From the NCBI RefSeq assembly GCF_021533835.1, contig NZ_JAKFYQ010000002.1:124001-188000 (forward strand): a DNA stretch of 64,000 bases. Direction: 5' to 3'. Numbering within the stretch: position 1 is the first letter of the stretch; every line of letters begins with the position of its first letter. The position numbers were made by a program, and so were the translations under genes. Shown here piece after piece: positions 55,591-64,000 of this stretch. The notes under the pieces were generated by a model. The model worked only from the letters and a program-made list of their open reading frames with translations. It was not told the origin of the DNA and did no database searches. The stretch comes from Synechococcus sp. Nb3U1 (GTDB taxonomy: Bacteria; Cyanobacteriota; Cyanobacteriia; Thermostichales; Thermostichaceae).

Positions 55591-58098
55591 ATGGCGCATA
55601 GGCCAACTGTAACATTGCCGCTCGATTCACCGACACGTATGGCCGGGATCCCTTCACAACGCTGGCTGTTTCATCCGGTCGATCGGCAGGCCGCACAGAA
55701 GTTGGCCGAGGCGGTGGGAATATCCCCATTGCTGGGGCAAATTTTGCTCAACCGTGGCCTCTCTAGCCCGGAAGCGGCCCAGCAATACTGGGATCCCAAC
55801 CCAGCTCAGTTGCCAGCGCCAGCCAGCGATTTTGCCGATCTGCCTTTGGCGGTGAACCTTCTGGATCAGGCCCTAGAGGCTCAGCAACCAATCGCCATTT
55901 GCGGAGACTACGATGCCGACGGCATGACCAGCACGGCGCTACTCCTGCGGGCTTTGCGAAAATTGGGGGGCAAGGTGCTTTACCGCATCCCCAGCCGCAT
56001 GACAGAGGGCTATGGCCTGAATAGCCGCATGGTTCAGGAGCTGCACCAAGAGGGCTTTCATCTGATTTTGACCGTAGACAACGGCATCTCCGCCCAGGAG
56101 CCGATCCAACTGGCCAAGGAACTCGGTCTAACAGTGATCGTGACGGATCATCATGATTTGCCGCCGCAGTTGCCACCCGCGGATGTCATCCTCAATCCGA
56201 AGCGGATCCCGGAAACTTCTCCCTATCGCGGTATGGCCGGTGTCGGGGTGGCTTACTTGCTCGCCCAAGCCTTGGCGGAAAAACGCGGGGATCCCGTTCT
56301 GGGTCGCATGGCGCTGGAGCTGTTTACCCTGGGCACCATTGCTGATCTGGCCTCCCTGACAGGGGTCAATCGCCTTTGGGTTCGTCAGGGGTTGCAACTG
56401 CTGCCCACCTCACGGGTGGAAGGGATCCGCGCCCTTTTAAGGGTGATGGGGTTGCTCTCTCCGGCAGATGCCAGTCCGGAAGGGTTACGACCGGAATCGA
56501 TCGGGTTTGGGCTGGGGCCCCGCATCAACGCCGTCGGACGGATTGGCCAAGCGGGCATGGTGATTAAGTTGCTGACCACGGATGATCCGACCCAAGCAGA
56601 CCAACTGGCGCAACGCTGTGAACGGCTGAATCAGGTACGCCAACAGATGTGTGCCCGCATCGAAAGTGAAGCTCTAGAGCAAATTGTCCAGCGCAGGCGG
56701 GATCTGCGACAGGATCGGGTCTTGACGGTGCTGGGATCCCCAGAACGCAAGTGGCACAAAGGGGTGATTGGCATTGTCGCCTCACGGTTGGCGGAGCGCT
56801 ACGGGTGTCCGGTGTTTATCGGCAGCCAATCGCGGCAGGGACAGATCAGCGGCTCGGCACGGCAAGGGATCCCGGAATTTAATGTGTTTGTGGCGCTGGA
56901 GTATTGCAAAGACCTGTTTCACAAACAGGGCGGGCATCCGGCAGCAGGGGGCTTTAGCCTGGCGGCTCCAGATTGGCCTGCCTTAGAGGAACGACTACGA
57001 CAGTTTGCCGCACTTCACCTAGAACCGGAACAGATTCAACCCCTGGTGCACATCGATATAGAAGCCTCTCTGGCAGAGCTCAACCTGGAGCTTTACCAGC
57101 AAATGCAGCATTTGCAGCCCTGTGGCATCGGCAATCCCGAACCCATCTTTTGCAGCCGTAACTTGCACCTTCTGCAACAACAATGTTTCGGACGGAGCTC
57201 CCCTGAAGGCAATGGCTCCGACAAAAGCCACCTGAAACTGCTGGTACAAGAGGATCCCCCTCCCCAATCAGCCTCTGGAACCCGCAACCGTCCCCTCTGG
57301 GCCATCCGGTGGCGGGGGGCCGAGCTTTACCCCTTGCCGGAGCGGGTCGATCTGGCCTATACCCTGAAAGCGAAAACCTGGCGTGGGGAAGCCCAACTGG
57401 AATTGGAAATCGCTGGCATCCGACCCGCTCAGTCCCCTCAGGTTCTTGACTCCCCCCCTCCTCCAATCCCCCTTTCCCCACCAATGCCCAAGATCCATTC
57501 TCAGCCCGCTACTTCCGCCTCAAAATCTCCGTCTGAACTGACGCTGATCTATCGCCCCGCCCCCCGCCCCACCCAACCCCTGCATTGGCAACCGGTGGAG
57601 CGATTTTCAACGCTGTTGCCCCAAGCTCAGGGCACCATCCTCTTCTACGGATTCCGCCGCCCCACTCTTTCGTTCCATCCATCAAGGGATCCCAGCCGGG
57701 TGGTGCATTACGATCGCCCGCAAGCGGGTCATCGCTACGATCATCTCTGGCTGTGGAGTTGGCCCCCTTCTTTGGAGCACTTAAAGTGGCTACTGCACTA
57801 CAGCCCTAGCGATAGCCTCAGGATCTCTGTTCACAGCCAAAGGATACCCCTCGTTTCCAGTGAGGGGTTACGTCAACAACTGCGCCAGTCTCTCCACAGC
57901 GAAGACAAAGTGGATCTGCTGCGGTTGGCTCAGCAGTGGTGGCTTGCCCCACAGGTGTTGGTGGCGGGTTTGCGTTCGCTGGGTTACCCCTGTCCCGACT
58001 TTGGCCCGACGGGATCCTTAGCAGAAGAACTGCAAGCCCAGCAAGATTGGTACGGTAGCTCCTGCCAAGATGTGGCTGCTTTGCTCAAGCCCGAGTGA
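55591..58098 (+). CDS. recJ: Single-stranded-DNA exonuclease RecJ
   Basis: The 835-residue protein has the DHH motifs: CGDYDADGMTSTALLLRAL, TVDNGISAQEP, VTDHHDLPPQLPPADVILNP and the DHHA1 region GGHPAAGGFSL. RecJ degrades single-stranded DNA 5' to 3' in recombination and repair. The C-terminal ~250 residues are a cyanobacterial extension with Pro-rich linker. The ATG at 55591 follows a GTG at 55588; either could start. Confidence 0.92.
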   Translation: MAHRPTVTLPLDSPTRMAGIPSQRWLFHPVDRQAAQKLAEAVGISPLLGQILLNRGLSSPEAAQQYWDPNPAQLPAPASDFADLPLAVNLLDQALEAQQPIAICGDYDADGMTSTALLLRALRKLGGKVLYRIPSRMTEGYGLNSRMVQELHQEGFHLILTVDNGISAQEPIQLAKELGLTVIVTDHHDLPPQLPPADVILNPKRIPETSPYRGMAGVGVAYLLAQALAEKRGDPVLGRMALELFTLGTIADLASLTGVNRLWVRQGLQLLPTSRVEGIRALLRVMGLLSPADASPEGLRPESIGFGLGPRINAVGRIGQAGMVIKLLTTDDPTQADQLAQRCERLNQVRQQMCARIESEALEQIVQRRRDLRQDRVLTVLGSPERKWHKGVIGIVASRLAERYGCPVFIGSQSRQGQISGSARQGIPEFNVFVALEYCKDLFHKQGGHPAAGGFSLAAPDWPALEERLRQFAALHLEPEQIQPLVHIDIEASLAELNLELYQQMQHLQPCGIGNPEPIFCSRNLHLLQQQCFGRSSPEGNGSDKSHLKLLVQEDPPPQSASGTRNRPLWAIRWRGAELYPLPERVDLAYTLKAKTWRGEAQLELEIAGIRPAQSPQVLDSPPPPIPLSPPMPKIHSQPATSASKSPSELTLIYRPAPRPTQPLHWQPVERFSTLLPQAQGTILFYGFRRPTLSFHPSRDPSRVVHYDRPQAGHRYDHLWLWSWPPSLEHLKWLLHYSPSDSLRISVHSQRIPLVSSEGLRQQLRQSLHSEDKVDLLRLAQQWWLAPQVLVAGLRSLGYPCPDFGPTGSLAEELQAQQDWYGSSCQDVAALLKPE

Positions 58099-58271
58099 TA
58101 GCCTTTTCCAGCGTCAAAATCCAACCGCTGGCCCAGGGGTTCCCCGTCAAAGCCCAGTTCCAGATGATAGATGGATCCCGCTTGCCACTCGATCAAGTTG
58201 AGATCCAACACCGATTGCAACTCTGGGGAGGAATCCTCAGCAGCGGGACTGATTAGACGAACCCGACTCAC
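57984..58271 (-). CDS. Possible small protein antisense to recJ end
   Basis: A GTG-started frame reads VRLISPAAEDSSPELQSVLD, WQAGSIYHLELGFDGEPLG and QRLDFDAGKGYHSG in the ~170 bp between recJ and the transglutaminase gene, then runs antisense to the end of recJ. The first 60 residues look protein-like. The antisense part does not. I cannot name a family. It may be a gene that lost its stop, or chance. Confidence 0.35.
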   Translation of the reverse strand: MSRVRLISPAAEDSSPELQSVLDLNLIEWQAGSIYHLELGFDGEPLGQRLDFDAGKGYHSGLSKAATSWQELPYQSCWACSSSAKDPVGPKSGQG

Positions 58272-58340
58272 TTCTTTTAGTCCTAAAGGTGCTGTAGGAG
58301 CTGAGCCCGCTCGGGTGGGTAGTAGATGGTGGGCTCCCCT

Positions 58341-60221
58341 TCAGAGTTCTTCCAGAATGCGAAATTGGACATGGTTAATGGCCAGTTCCCCAATCGAAGC
58401 TTGGTCGGTGTTGATCGTCTCAAACGGGATCCCTTTGGCGATCTCCGCATGGGTCCAGGGTAGGCCCATAAAGTAGCGTTGCGGGTAAGGGCGTTCCCCC
58501 AGATCGTCGGGGTTCGACTCCATCGGCACCCACCCCCAACCGGGCAGATAAAATTCAATCCAGACATGGTTGTATTCCGGAAACAGCGGGATCCGCTTCA
58601 GCTCGGGATGCGGAGGACATTTGTAGCGCCCCACCGTTCGGCAGGGGATCCCGTTCAGACGGGCCAACGCCAAAATCAGGCCCACGTATTCTCCGCAGGA
58701 ACCAGAGCCACGCCGCAAAACCTCATCCGGCGGATCGATACGCGGTGTGACCCGATAGGAGAGCTTGTCGTAAACGTAGGCGCGGATATTCAGCATTTTG
58801 CGCAACAGGTTGGTCTCGCTACCGATCGCCTGCCGCGCCGCCTCCTGCACAATTGGGGTGTGCATAGCCAGATCATCGTCATCCACCAGATAGCGATCCC
58901 GCAGCTCCATGGGAAAAACGGCATCCTCCACATCCTTGGGGTCGATGCAGTACTTAATGTTGTAGAGATCCAGCACCGCCCGCCAGCCAAACAAGCGCAC
59001 CTCATGGGCAGCCAACGTTCCCAGAGAAAACACTGCCACCTGCTGCCCCGATTGCTCCTCCAATTCAAAGGGAAGTCCTACCCAGTCAAAGCTGTGTACC
59101 CGTTGGCGGGGGCTGTTACAGGGCAGGGCGATGCGCCACACCAAATCTGGGAGTAGACGCGGCTCTTCTTGGGCAATTTCTTCAACATAGGTCAGCTCCA
59201 CCCGGTAACCATGGGAAAGGGTGTAGGTGGCCCGTTCCCCCAGTTGCTGCGGTTGAAACACCACCGGGCAAGCAAAAGTACTCTGCTCCGCTAATGTGAA
59301 CGCCTCGTCCGAAGGCTTAGGATCCGTTGGCAGGGGTTCTGGGGGCGGGGGATCCAGGGGTCGCAACCGTAGGGGGGTGACCCAGGTTTTATCTCGTAAA
59401 GCGACCGACAAGGGATCCGGATCGTTGGGATTGTCGTGGATGAAGGCTTCTTCATGGGCATAAGCCACCCACAGGCGTCCCTGCCAATGAGCTAAGCCCG
59501 TCGGCCCCGGAAAAGGGGTGAGGATGCGGGCCAGTTCCCGCCCACTCTGCCGCTCCAACAGGTAGATCGTCTCTTCTACCCGGTCGCTCACCCAAAGGTA
59601 GTCTCCCTGTAAGGCAATCTGTTCTCGGCCAATACCAGGAGCGGGCATCTCCCGCAGAACCGTGCCCGTGGCGGGATCCAATTGCAGAATCTTTTCCCGT
59701 TGGTAACAGGTGGCATAGAGAATCGAGGATCCGGCTTGAACATCTTTCCAAAGGGCGATCCCTTCGATCGGGTAGGGGCAGGTACCCACTTGAAATGCCT
59801 CCAGGGAACCCGGTTGTTCTAAAGCCGCCATGGGAATGCGCAGGATTTGCCCTTCCTGTTCCCGACTGAGCCAGATCCAGGCTTGCTCCCCCTCTGACTC
59901 CACCCACAAACCGTAGGCATCCTGAAAGGTGTGCACATGATGGGGATTCAGGAGCAAGGTGTTGTTCTTTTGCAGTTGCACCAAGTAGCCCCGTAGCCGA
60001 TCCAAGCCCAACAGGCGATCTCCCCAGGTGGCCAAACCTTCCAAAGCGACCAATCCCAGGGGTTGCAAAGGGGCTGAATCTCCATATGGTGGCAGTGGCA
60101 ACGGAGCCATCGGCCACCAAGCGGGTTGAGAGCCGGATATTACCGTTTCTGCCCGAGACCTCAGATCCTCTAGCTCATCTAGATCGTTTGTTAGATCATT
60201 TGCCGGATGGATCGCAACCAT
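58341..60221 (-). CDS. Transglutaminase-like domain protein with propeller-like N-terminus
   Basis: The 626-residue protein has an N-terminal half with WD/NHL-type repeated blades (LWVSDRVEETIYLLERQSG, GLAHWQGRLWVAYAHEEAF). The C-terminal transglutaminase core has the catalytic Cys in GSGSCGEYVGLILALARLNG, the His in YNHVWIEFYLPG and the Asp in WVPMESNPDD. These enzymes are cysteine proteases or peptide-modifying enzymes; the substrate is unknown. AAGGAAG precedes the ATG at 60221. Confidence 0.85.
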   Translation of the reverse strand: MVAIHPANDLTNDLDELEDLRSRAETVISGSQPAWWPMAPLPLPPYGDSAPLQPLGLVALEGLATWGDRLLGLDRLRGYLVQLQKNNTLLLNPHHVHTFQDAYGLWVESEGEQAWIWLSREQEGQILRIPMAALEQPGSLEAFQVGTCPYPIEGIALWKDVQAGSSILYATCYQREKILQLDPATGTVLREMPAPGIGREQIALQGDYLWVSDRVEETIYLLERQSGRELARILTPFPGPTGLAHWQGRLWVAYAHEEAFIHDNPNDPDPLSVALRDKTWVTPLRLRPLDPPPPEPLPTDPKPSDEAFTLAEQSTFACPVVFQPQQLGERATYTLSHGYRVELTYVEEIAQEEPRLLPDLVWRIALPCNSPRQRVHSFDWVGLPFELEEQSGQQVAVFSLGTLAAHEVRLFGWRAVLDLYNIKYCIDPKDVEDAVFPMELRDRYLVDDDDLAMHTPIVQEAARQAIGSETNLLRKMLNIRAYVYDKLSYRVTPRIDPPDEVLRRGSGSCGEYVGLILALARLNGIPCRTVGRYKCPPHPELKRIPLFPEYNHVWIEFYLPGWGWVPMESNPDDLGERPYPQRYFMGLPWTHAEIAKGIPFETINTDQASIGELAINHVQFRILEEL

Positions 60222-60430
60222 GGAGGCTTCCTTTTGTGTAGGGGTTTGGGATCAGCCATTTAGAGGCAAGCTCGAGTCAAGATCACTGCCCAACGCTTTT
60301 ATGATGCGCCCCTTTGCAGCCGGTTACCACCCCAAGGGGGTCTGGGCTGTCTGTATCCCTCGCTAGTCCTGTCGGGGATGAAGAATGGGATGATGGCGGA
60401 TGTTTTGCTGATGAGCAGGGTTAAAAAACA

Positions 60431-61342
60431 ATGGTGGAAAATGGTCTGGCCTTGGGCATTGGCGGTCTGGTCGCTGGGATCCTGGCCGGGTTTTTGGGCA
60501 TTGGCGGCGGCACGATTTTGGTGCCCCTACAGGTGAGTCTGGGGATCCCGCCGATACAAGCGGTGGCCACGAGCAATCTTTCCATTGTCATGACCTCGAT
60601 TGCGGGCAGTGTTCAAAACTGGCGCATGGGCTTGCTAGATCTGAAACGGGTGATTTTGCTGGGGATCCCAGCTCTGATCACGGCTCAGGTAGGGGCGATT
60701 ATCGCCAGCCGCATTCCCAGCTACCTGCTGTTAGCCGCCTTTGGGGCGTTGCTGTTGGCCAATACCTATCTGGTGGAGCTGCGCAAAACAGTGGCCAGTC
60801 AGGCCCAGGTGTTGGAGAATCAGGTTGCTCCTGAAGATGCGGAATCTCCGGTTGAGGTGCTGGGGGTGGGGGATGAACCGCAAGGGATCCCGTTGCCAAG
60901 CTCTAGTAAAACCATGCCTGCTTGGTTGGCCCGCACCCTCACGGGGGGCACCGCTGGATTGCTGGCTGGGCTATTCGGCATTGGCGGTGGGGTAATTATG
61001 GTGCCGATGCAGATTCTGCTGTTGCAGGAGACGATCAAAGTTGCCATTCAAACCAGCCTCGGGGCGATTGTAATCACAGCGATTGCCGCCACCACCAGCC
61101 ACGCCGGACTGAGTGACCTGATTTGGAATGGTCTGGGATGGGGGGATGGAACCATTCACCAAAATGTGCTGTGGATCCCGGGGTTGATCTTAGGGACAGG
61201 CGGGTTGATCGGCGTTCAGATCAGTACCCGCACCCTGCCCAAATTACCCGATGAAACCGTCAGCCTCCTGTTCCGCAGCTTTCTAGCCATCCTCGCCCTT
61301 TATATCTTTTGGCAGGCCTGGCAAAATTACCAAGCCCTATGA
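60431..61342 (+). CDS. TauE/SafE family permease
   Basis: The 303-residue membrane protein has the two family repeats GFLGIGGGTILVPLQVSLG and GLFGIGGGVIMVPMQILLL, in two halves of about four helices each. A long cytoplasmic loop separates them. TauE/SafE (DUF81) proteins export sulfite, sulfoacetate or related anions; the substrate here is unknown. Confidence 0.9.
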   Translation: MVENGLALGIGGLVAGILAGFLGIGGGTILVPLQVSLGIPPIQAVATSNLSIVMTSIAGSVQNWRMGLLDLKRVILLGIPALITAQVGAIIASRIPSYLLLAAFGALLLANTYLVELRKTVASQAQVLENQVAPEDAESPVEVLGVGDEPQGIPLPSSSKTMPAWLARTLTGGTAGLLAGLFGIGGGVIMVPMQILLLQETIKVAIQTSLGAIVITAIAATTSHAGLSDLIWNGLGWGDGTIHQNVLWIPGLILGTGGLIGVQISTRTLPKLPDETVSLLFRSFLAILALYIFWQAWQNYQAL

Positions 61343-61350
61343 CTCAGCCT

Positions 61351-61791
61351 CTACTGGAACACCGTGATGAACAAAGTCTGGGATCCCGAGCGGTTCTGCT
61401 GGTCAAAGGCGGTGACCCGGAATTGCCAAACGCCAGTAGGCTGACCGAATTGTACAAAGAAGTCGGTGTTGAAGCTGCAGAAGGTGGATCCCGAATTACA
61501 ATTCACCTGCTGCGGGTTGAAGAACTGATTCTGTATCCGTGCGCCGCTTGGGTTGAAGGTTTCTAGCTCAATAAACTGGCTGGAACGGGCACCGCCAGGC
61601 ACGCTGACCTGAACGGTAAAAGGAGGTGTAGCCTGCCCTACTCGCACGGAGGTTGGCGCATTAATGAAAGAGACAGCTGGATTTTGGGTTGGGGGTACGA
61701 TCGACCCGCCTGTCCCTCTGCTGTCCCCACAGGCAGTCAGTCCAGCGGCCAAGAGGCTGGTGGCCAAAACGGTTAAAGCGGTACGTTGCAT
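61351..61791 (-). CDS. Putative lipoprotein
   Basis: The 146-residue protein has a type II signal peptide with lipobox LTAC (lipidated Cys near residue 21) followed by a Gly/Ser-rich spacer and a beta-sandwich-like domain with two further cysteines (NCNSGSTFC). No family is recognised. It should be anchored to the membrane facing the periplasm. It converges on the TauE/SafE gene with an 8-bp gap. Confidence 0.75.
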   Translation of the reverse strand: MQRTALTVLATSLLAAGLTACGDSRGTGGSIVPPTQNPAVSFINAPTSVRVGQATPPFTVQVSVPGGARSSQFIELETFNPSGARIQNQFFNPQQVNCNSGSTFCSFNTDFFVQFGQPTGVWQFRVTAFDQQNRSGSQTLFITVFQ

Positions 61792-61961
61792 CGTCGTTCA
61801 ACTCCTCACAAAAACTCACAAAAAGCAAAAGACCCAGACTTCATCAGGGGTTGCCGTCTGGCGTGGCTCGATTCTAAGATACCCGCCGCCGCCTCAGTCC
61901 CAGAAAAAATCCACAACGACGCAAAAATTCATAGGCCTTGCCGCATATTTTTTCCTCTGCC

Positions 61962-62612
61962 CTAGAACATCAGCAGGCGTCGCAGCAGCAAAGCCATCAC
62001 CGAGACAAAACTGGCCACGATCATCTGTCCTGGCAGGGTATAGCCTGAGTAAAGCTGGATTAAACCCAGCAACTCCCCATCCCAGCTTTGCGTCGCCAAG
62101 AGGTAGACGATCCCGGTCAGGTGAACCAAAGCCAAAGCTGCCAAGCTGCCGGATCCCAAGTCTTGAAGGCCTACCGGTGGGATCCGTTGGGGCAAACTCG
62201 CTGTCCCAGCAGGCAAGCTGAGCCGCCCTTGAGGCCCCCGGCGGGAGGGGGATGGCCTGGGATCCTGTTTGCGAAAGGCAATCGTTCCACATATCCAGGC
62301 CCCTGGCAAAAAACCCAGGAGATAGCCAAATGTGGGCTGGTACAGGTACTGCCACCCTCCCCCCTGGGCAAACACCTGCAACCCCGCCAGCCCCAACCCC
62401 AGGTAGACGATCTGGGCATACACCGCCGCCACCGGCCCCGCCAAACAAGCCGTCAGCAACATACCGCCAATTTGCAATGAAAAGCTGTAGCCTCCCAACC
62501 AGGGTATCTCTGCAGGAAAACTGAGGTGAGTCAGGGTGCCCAAAATGGTCAGGATCACCCCAATCGCCGTCCATAGCCATTCCAAAGGAGTTAAGAGCAG
62601 GCCAGAGCGCAT
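61962..62612 (-). CDS. bioY: Biotin transporter BioY
   Basis: BioY is the substrate-binding (S) component of the biotin ECF transporter, or a stand-alone biotin carrier. The 216-residue protein has about six helices with family motifs FSLQIGGMLLTACLAGP, VYLGLGLAGLQVFAQGG, PTFGYLLGFLPGAWICG and TIAF. A ~40-residue Pro/Arg-rich cytoplasmic loop (RKQDPRPSPSRRGPQG) is an unusual insertion. It is divergent from the HisN-like gene. Confidence 0.87.
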   Translation of the reverse strand: MRSGLLLTPLEWLWTAIGVILTILGTLTHLSFPAEIPWLGGYSFSLQIGGMLLTACLAGPVAAVYAQIVYLGLGLAGLQVFAQGGGWQYLYQPTFGYLLGFLPGAWICGTIAFRKQDPRPSPSRRGPQGRLSLPAGTASLPQRIPPVGLQDLGSGSLAALALVHLTGIVYLLATQSWDGELLGLIQLYSGYTLPGQMIVASFVSVMALLLRRLLMF

Positions 62613-62634
62613 AAGCAAGGGGAGATCTTTCCCT

Positions 62635-63513
62635 ATGCTAAGAGAGGAGACACGCAGATACGGTGGGCAAAAGGTGGTCAAGGCAGATTGGATCGAATTG
62701 GCACAGGCCCTGGCCGATGCTGCCGGCGCGGTGATTCGGCCCTTGTTTCGGGGAGACTTGCAAGCAGAATACAAGCAGGCCCGTTCCCCGATTGTGACGG
62801 TGGCGGATCGGGAGGCAGAACGAGCGATGCGGGCTTTGCTGATGGCCCAAGTGCCAGACCACAACATCCTCGGCGAAGAGTTTGGCCTGCACCAGACGGG
62901 ATCCCCCTACACCTGGGTATTGGATCCGGTGGATGGCACCATCGCTTTTTCCACCGGTAAGCCCACCTTCGGCACCCTGATTGCCCTTTTGGAAGAGGAT
63001 CGTCCGATTTTAGGTATCATTGACCAGCCCGTTTTGGGCGAACGCTGGCTAGGGGTGCGCGGCCAACCAACCCAATTCAACCGCCAACCCGCCCAAACCA
63101 AAGCCAACACCAATCTGAGCCATGCCTATCTCAGTTGCACTACCCCTGATTTATTCACCCAACCCGACCAACAACGGCGTTTTCAGCATCTCAGCCAGTC
63201 CGTTCACGTTACCTCCTACGGCGGTGATTGCTATCAGTACGGCCTGCTGGCCAGTGGGCATATTGATCTGGTGCTGGAGTGTGGCCTTGCCCTCTACGAT
63301 TTTGCTGCTTTGATCCCGGTGATTGAGGGATCCGGCGGGGTGATGACCGATTGGCAAGGGGATCCCTTAAGCCGCGCCTCTACGGGCGAAGTGCTAGCCG
63401 CCGCCAACCCCAGTTTGCATCAACAAGCCCTAGCACAAATCCAAGCAGTGGATTCCACTGTCCATTCATGCCCTAGCCCGTCGTCGTTGTCGGTAAAGGA
63501 TCCCGGATCCTAG
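62635..63513 (+). CDS. Inositol-monophosphatase family, HisN-like histidinol phosphatase
   Basis: The 292-residue protein has the IMPase metal motifs ILGEEFG, WVLDPVDGTIAFSTGKPTFG and the final GGDCYQYGLLASGHIDLVLE and YDFAALIPVIEGSGG. The last two match HisN histidinol-phosphatases more than inositol phosphatases. The ATG at 62635 has AAGGGGAG upstream, which decides the start. It converges on the PEP-CTERM gene and overlaps its 3' end by 48 bp. Confidence 0.87.
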   Translation: MLREETRRYGGQKVVKADWIELAQALADAAGAVIRPLFRGDLQAEYKQARSPIVTVADREAERAMRALLMAQVPDHNILGEEFGLHQTGSPYTWVLDPVDGTIAFSTGKPTFGTLIALLEEDRPILGIIDQPVLGERWLGVRGQPTQFNRQPAQTKANTNLSHAYLSCTTPDLFTQPDQQRRFQHLSQSVHVTSYGGDCYQYGLLASGHIDLVLECGLALYDFAALIPVIEGSGGVMTDWQGDPLSRASTGEVLAAANPSLHQQALAQIQAVDSTVHSCPSPSSLSVKDPGS

Positions 63514-64000
63514 CGCCAAGGCAATGCCGATTAGCAGCCACTCTTCCGGCTCCGGTACCCCCGTAACCGTGAAGGGTGAGAACGGTTGGGTGAGAACCTC
63601 GGTGCCGGTTTCCACCTCCCGCTCAAAGCGATCTTCAGCAGCTTCGGCTTCTGCAAGGGCTTGCCGTTGCTCGTCATTCACCAACACCAACATTGAAGAA
63701 AAGGGGGTAACGATATCTTGCTCTTTGGCGAGGGTGTGGATGCGATCCAAATCGGCTAGGGTGCGGTCGGGGTTTTGCCGGCTCAGATGCCGGATCCAAT
63801 AGCGGGCCGCTAATGGGGCAAAGAAGGGATCCCCTCCGGCTTCTTCTACTTCTGCTTGCACCTGCCAACGGTAGCCATCCAAGACGGTGGATCCTGCGCT
63901 GAGTTGGGTTTCCAGTCGGGTCATCAGGGTTTGAAGGTTGGTATCTACGCCCCCATCGGTCTCGGTGATCGCCTCCAGCACCGGATCATCATAGGCAGCA
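63466..64000 (-). CDS. PEP-CTERM protein, TIGR02921-like (C-terminal part)
   Basis: The frame stays open to the window edge on minus, so 178 residues of a longer protein are visible. The last ~30 residues are the PEP-CTERM signal: VPEPEEWLLIGIALALGSGI, then RQRRRAR. Before it is the segment FSSMLVLVNDEQRQALAEAE and DRFEREVETG. This combination matches TIGR02921 exosortase-associated membrane proteins in cyanobacteria, by memory rather than search. Cleavage by exosortase (archaeosortase type) at the PEP motif is expected. Confidence 0.75.
   Translation of the reverse strand, partial: AAYDDPVLEAITETDGGVDTNLQTLMTRLETQLSAGSTVLDGYRWQVQAEVEEAGGDPFFAPLAARYWIRHLSRQNPDRTLADLDRIHTLAKEQDIVTPFSSMLVLVNDEQRQALAEAEAAEDRFEREVETGTEVLTQPFSPFTVTGVPEPEEWLLIGIALALGSGILYRQRRRARA

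Larger units (their letters stand above)
1..64000. repeat. Dispersed GGGATCCC palindrome (HIP1-like)
   Basis: The hexamer GGATCC, usually within GGGATCCC, is scattered across coding and non-coding DNA on the whole window. Nine copies lie between 5029 and 6133 alone, against about one per 4 kb expected by chance for a hexamer. Inside genes it is read in different frames, often as G-I-P or R-D-P. Other cyanobacteria carry GCGATCGC (HIP1) at similar density. That this octamer replaces HIP1 in this lineage is an inference. Confidence 0.85.

Overview
The window is cyanobacterial. It carries chlG (chlorophyll synthase), a small PCP_red-domain protein, DUF751 and DUF4346 proteins, a Cdv3/DivIVA-like coiled-coil protein, a Ser/Thr kinase with a very long TPR tail, Uma2-family proteins and a PEP-CTERM protein. 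GGATCC, usually inside GGGATCCC, recurs several times per kilobase in genes and spacers, much as HIP1 does in other cyanobacteria. My recollection, which I could not check, is that this octamer is typical of the Synechococcus JA/Thermostichus lineage, so that placement is an inference. No rRNA, tRNA or CRISPR array was recognised.

0-10 kb: a translationally coupled PCP_red/DUF751 pair; a SPINDLY-type glycosyltransferase-methyltransferase beside a type IV pilin; a 2OG-Fe(II) oxygenase; a Uma2 protein with a repeated coiled tail; a TIGR01777 epimerase; a methyltransferase-GT2 fusion; RidA. 10-21 kb: a decayed gene, chlG, a secreted protein, a PAS-GGDEF-EAL protein, a GPH sugar symporter, a relic combining a cas1-like start with a CARF-like gene, a shortened Uma2 gene, an FAD oxidase, a GST, and DUF4384 and DUF4346 proteins. 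21-33 kb: the TPR kinase, ACT-malic enzyme and a split Opp/Dpp peptide ABC transporter (two ATPases on minus; binding protein and two permeases on plus, with a strong stem-loop between binding protein and permeases).

33-50 kb: DUF1614 protein, Tat-exported caspase-like protein with DUF4384, CPBP protease, an overlapping NMT1/THI5-type ABC operon, an ABC1 kinase, a Cdv3-like protein, several unknown genes, an antiporter with a universal-stress domain, thiL, a methyltransferase, a frameshifted coiled-coil gene and mnmA. 50-53 kb: an IS200/IS605 element with intact tnpB, but tnpA has an amber codon before its catalytic tyrosine; a truncated glyoxalase-fold gene flanks it. 53-64 kb: two exported proteins sharing a SPOR-like module (one a VanY-type carboxypeptidase), recJ, a transglutaminase, a TauE/SafE permease, a lipoprotein, BioY, a HisN-like phosphatase and the C-terminal end of a PEP-CTERM protein.

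Most genes are housekeeping or envelope functions in small operons. The main unusual points are the decayed CRISPR-related relic, the IS element with dead tnpA and intact tnpB, and several small decayed genes that share sequence across the window.
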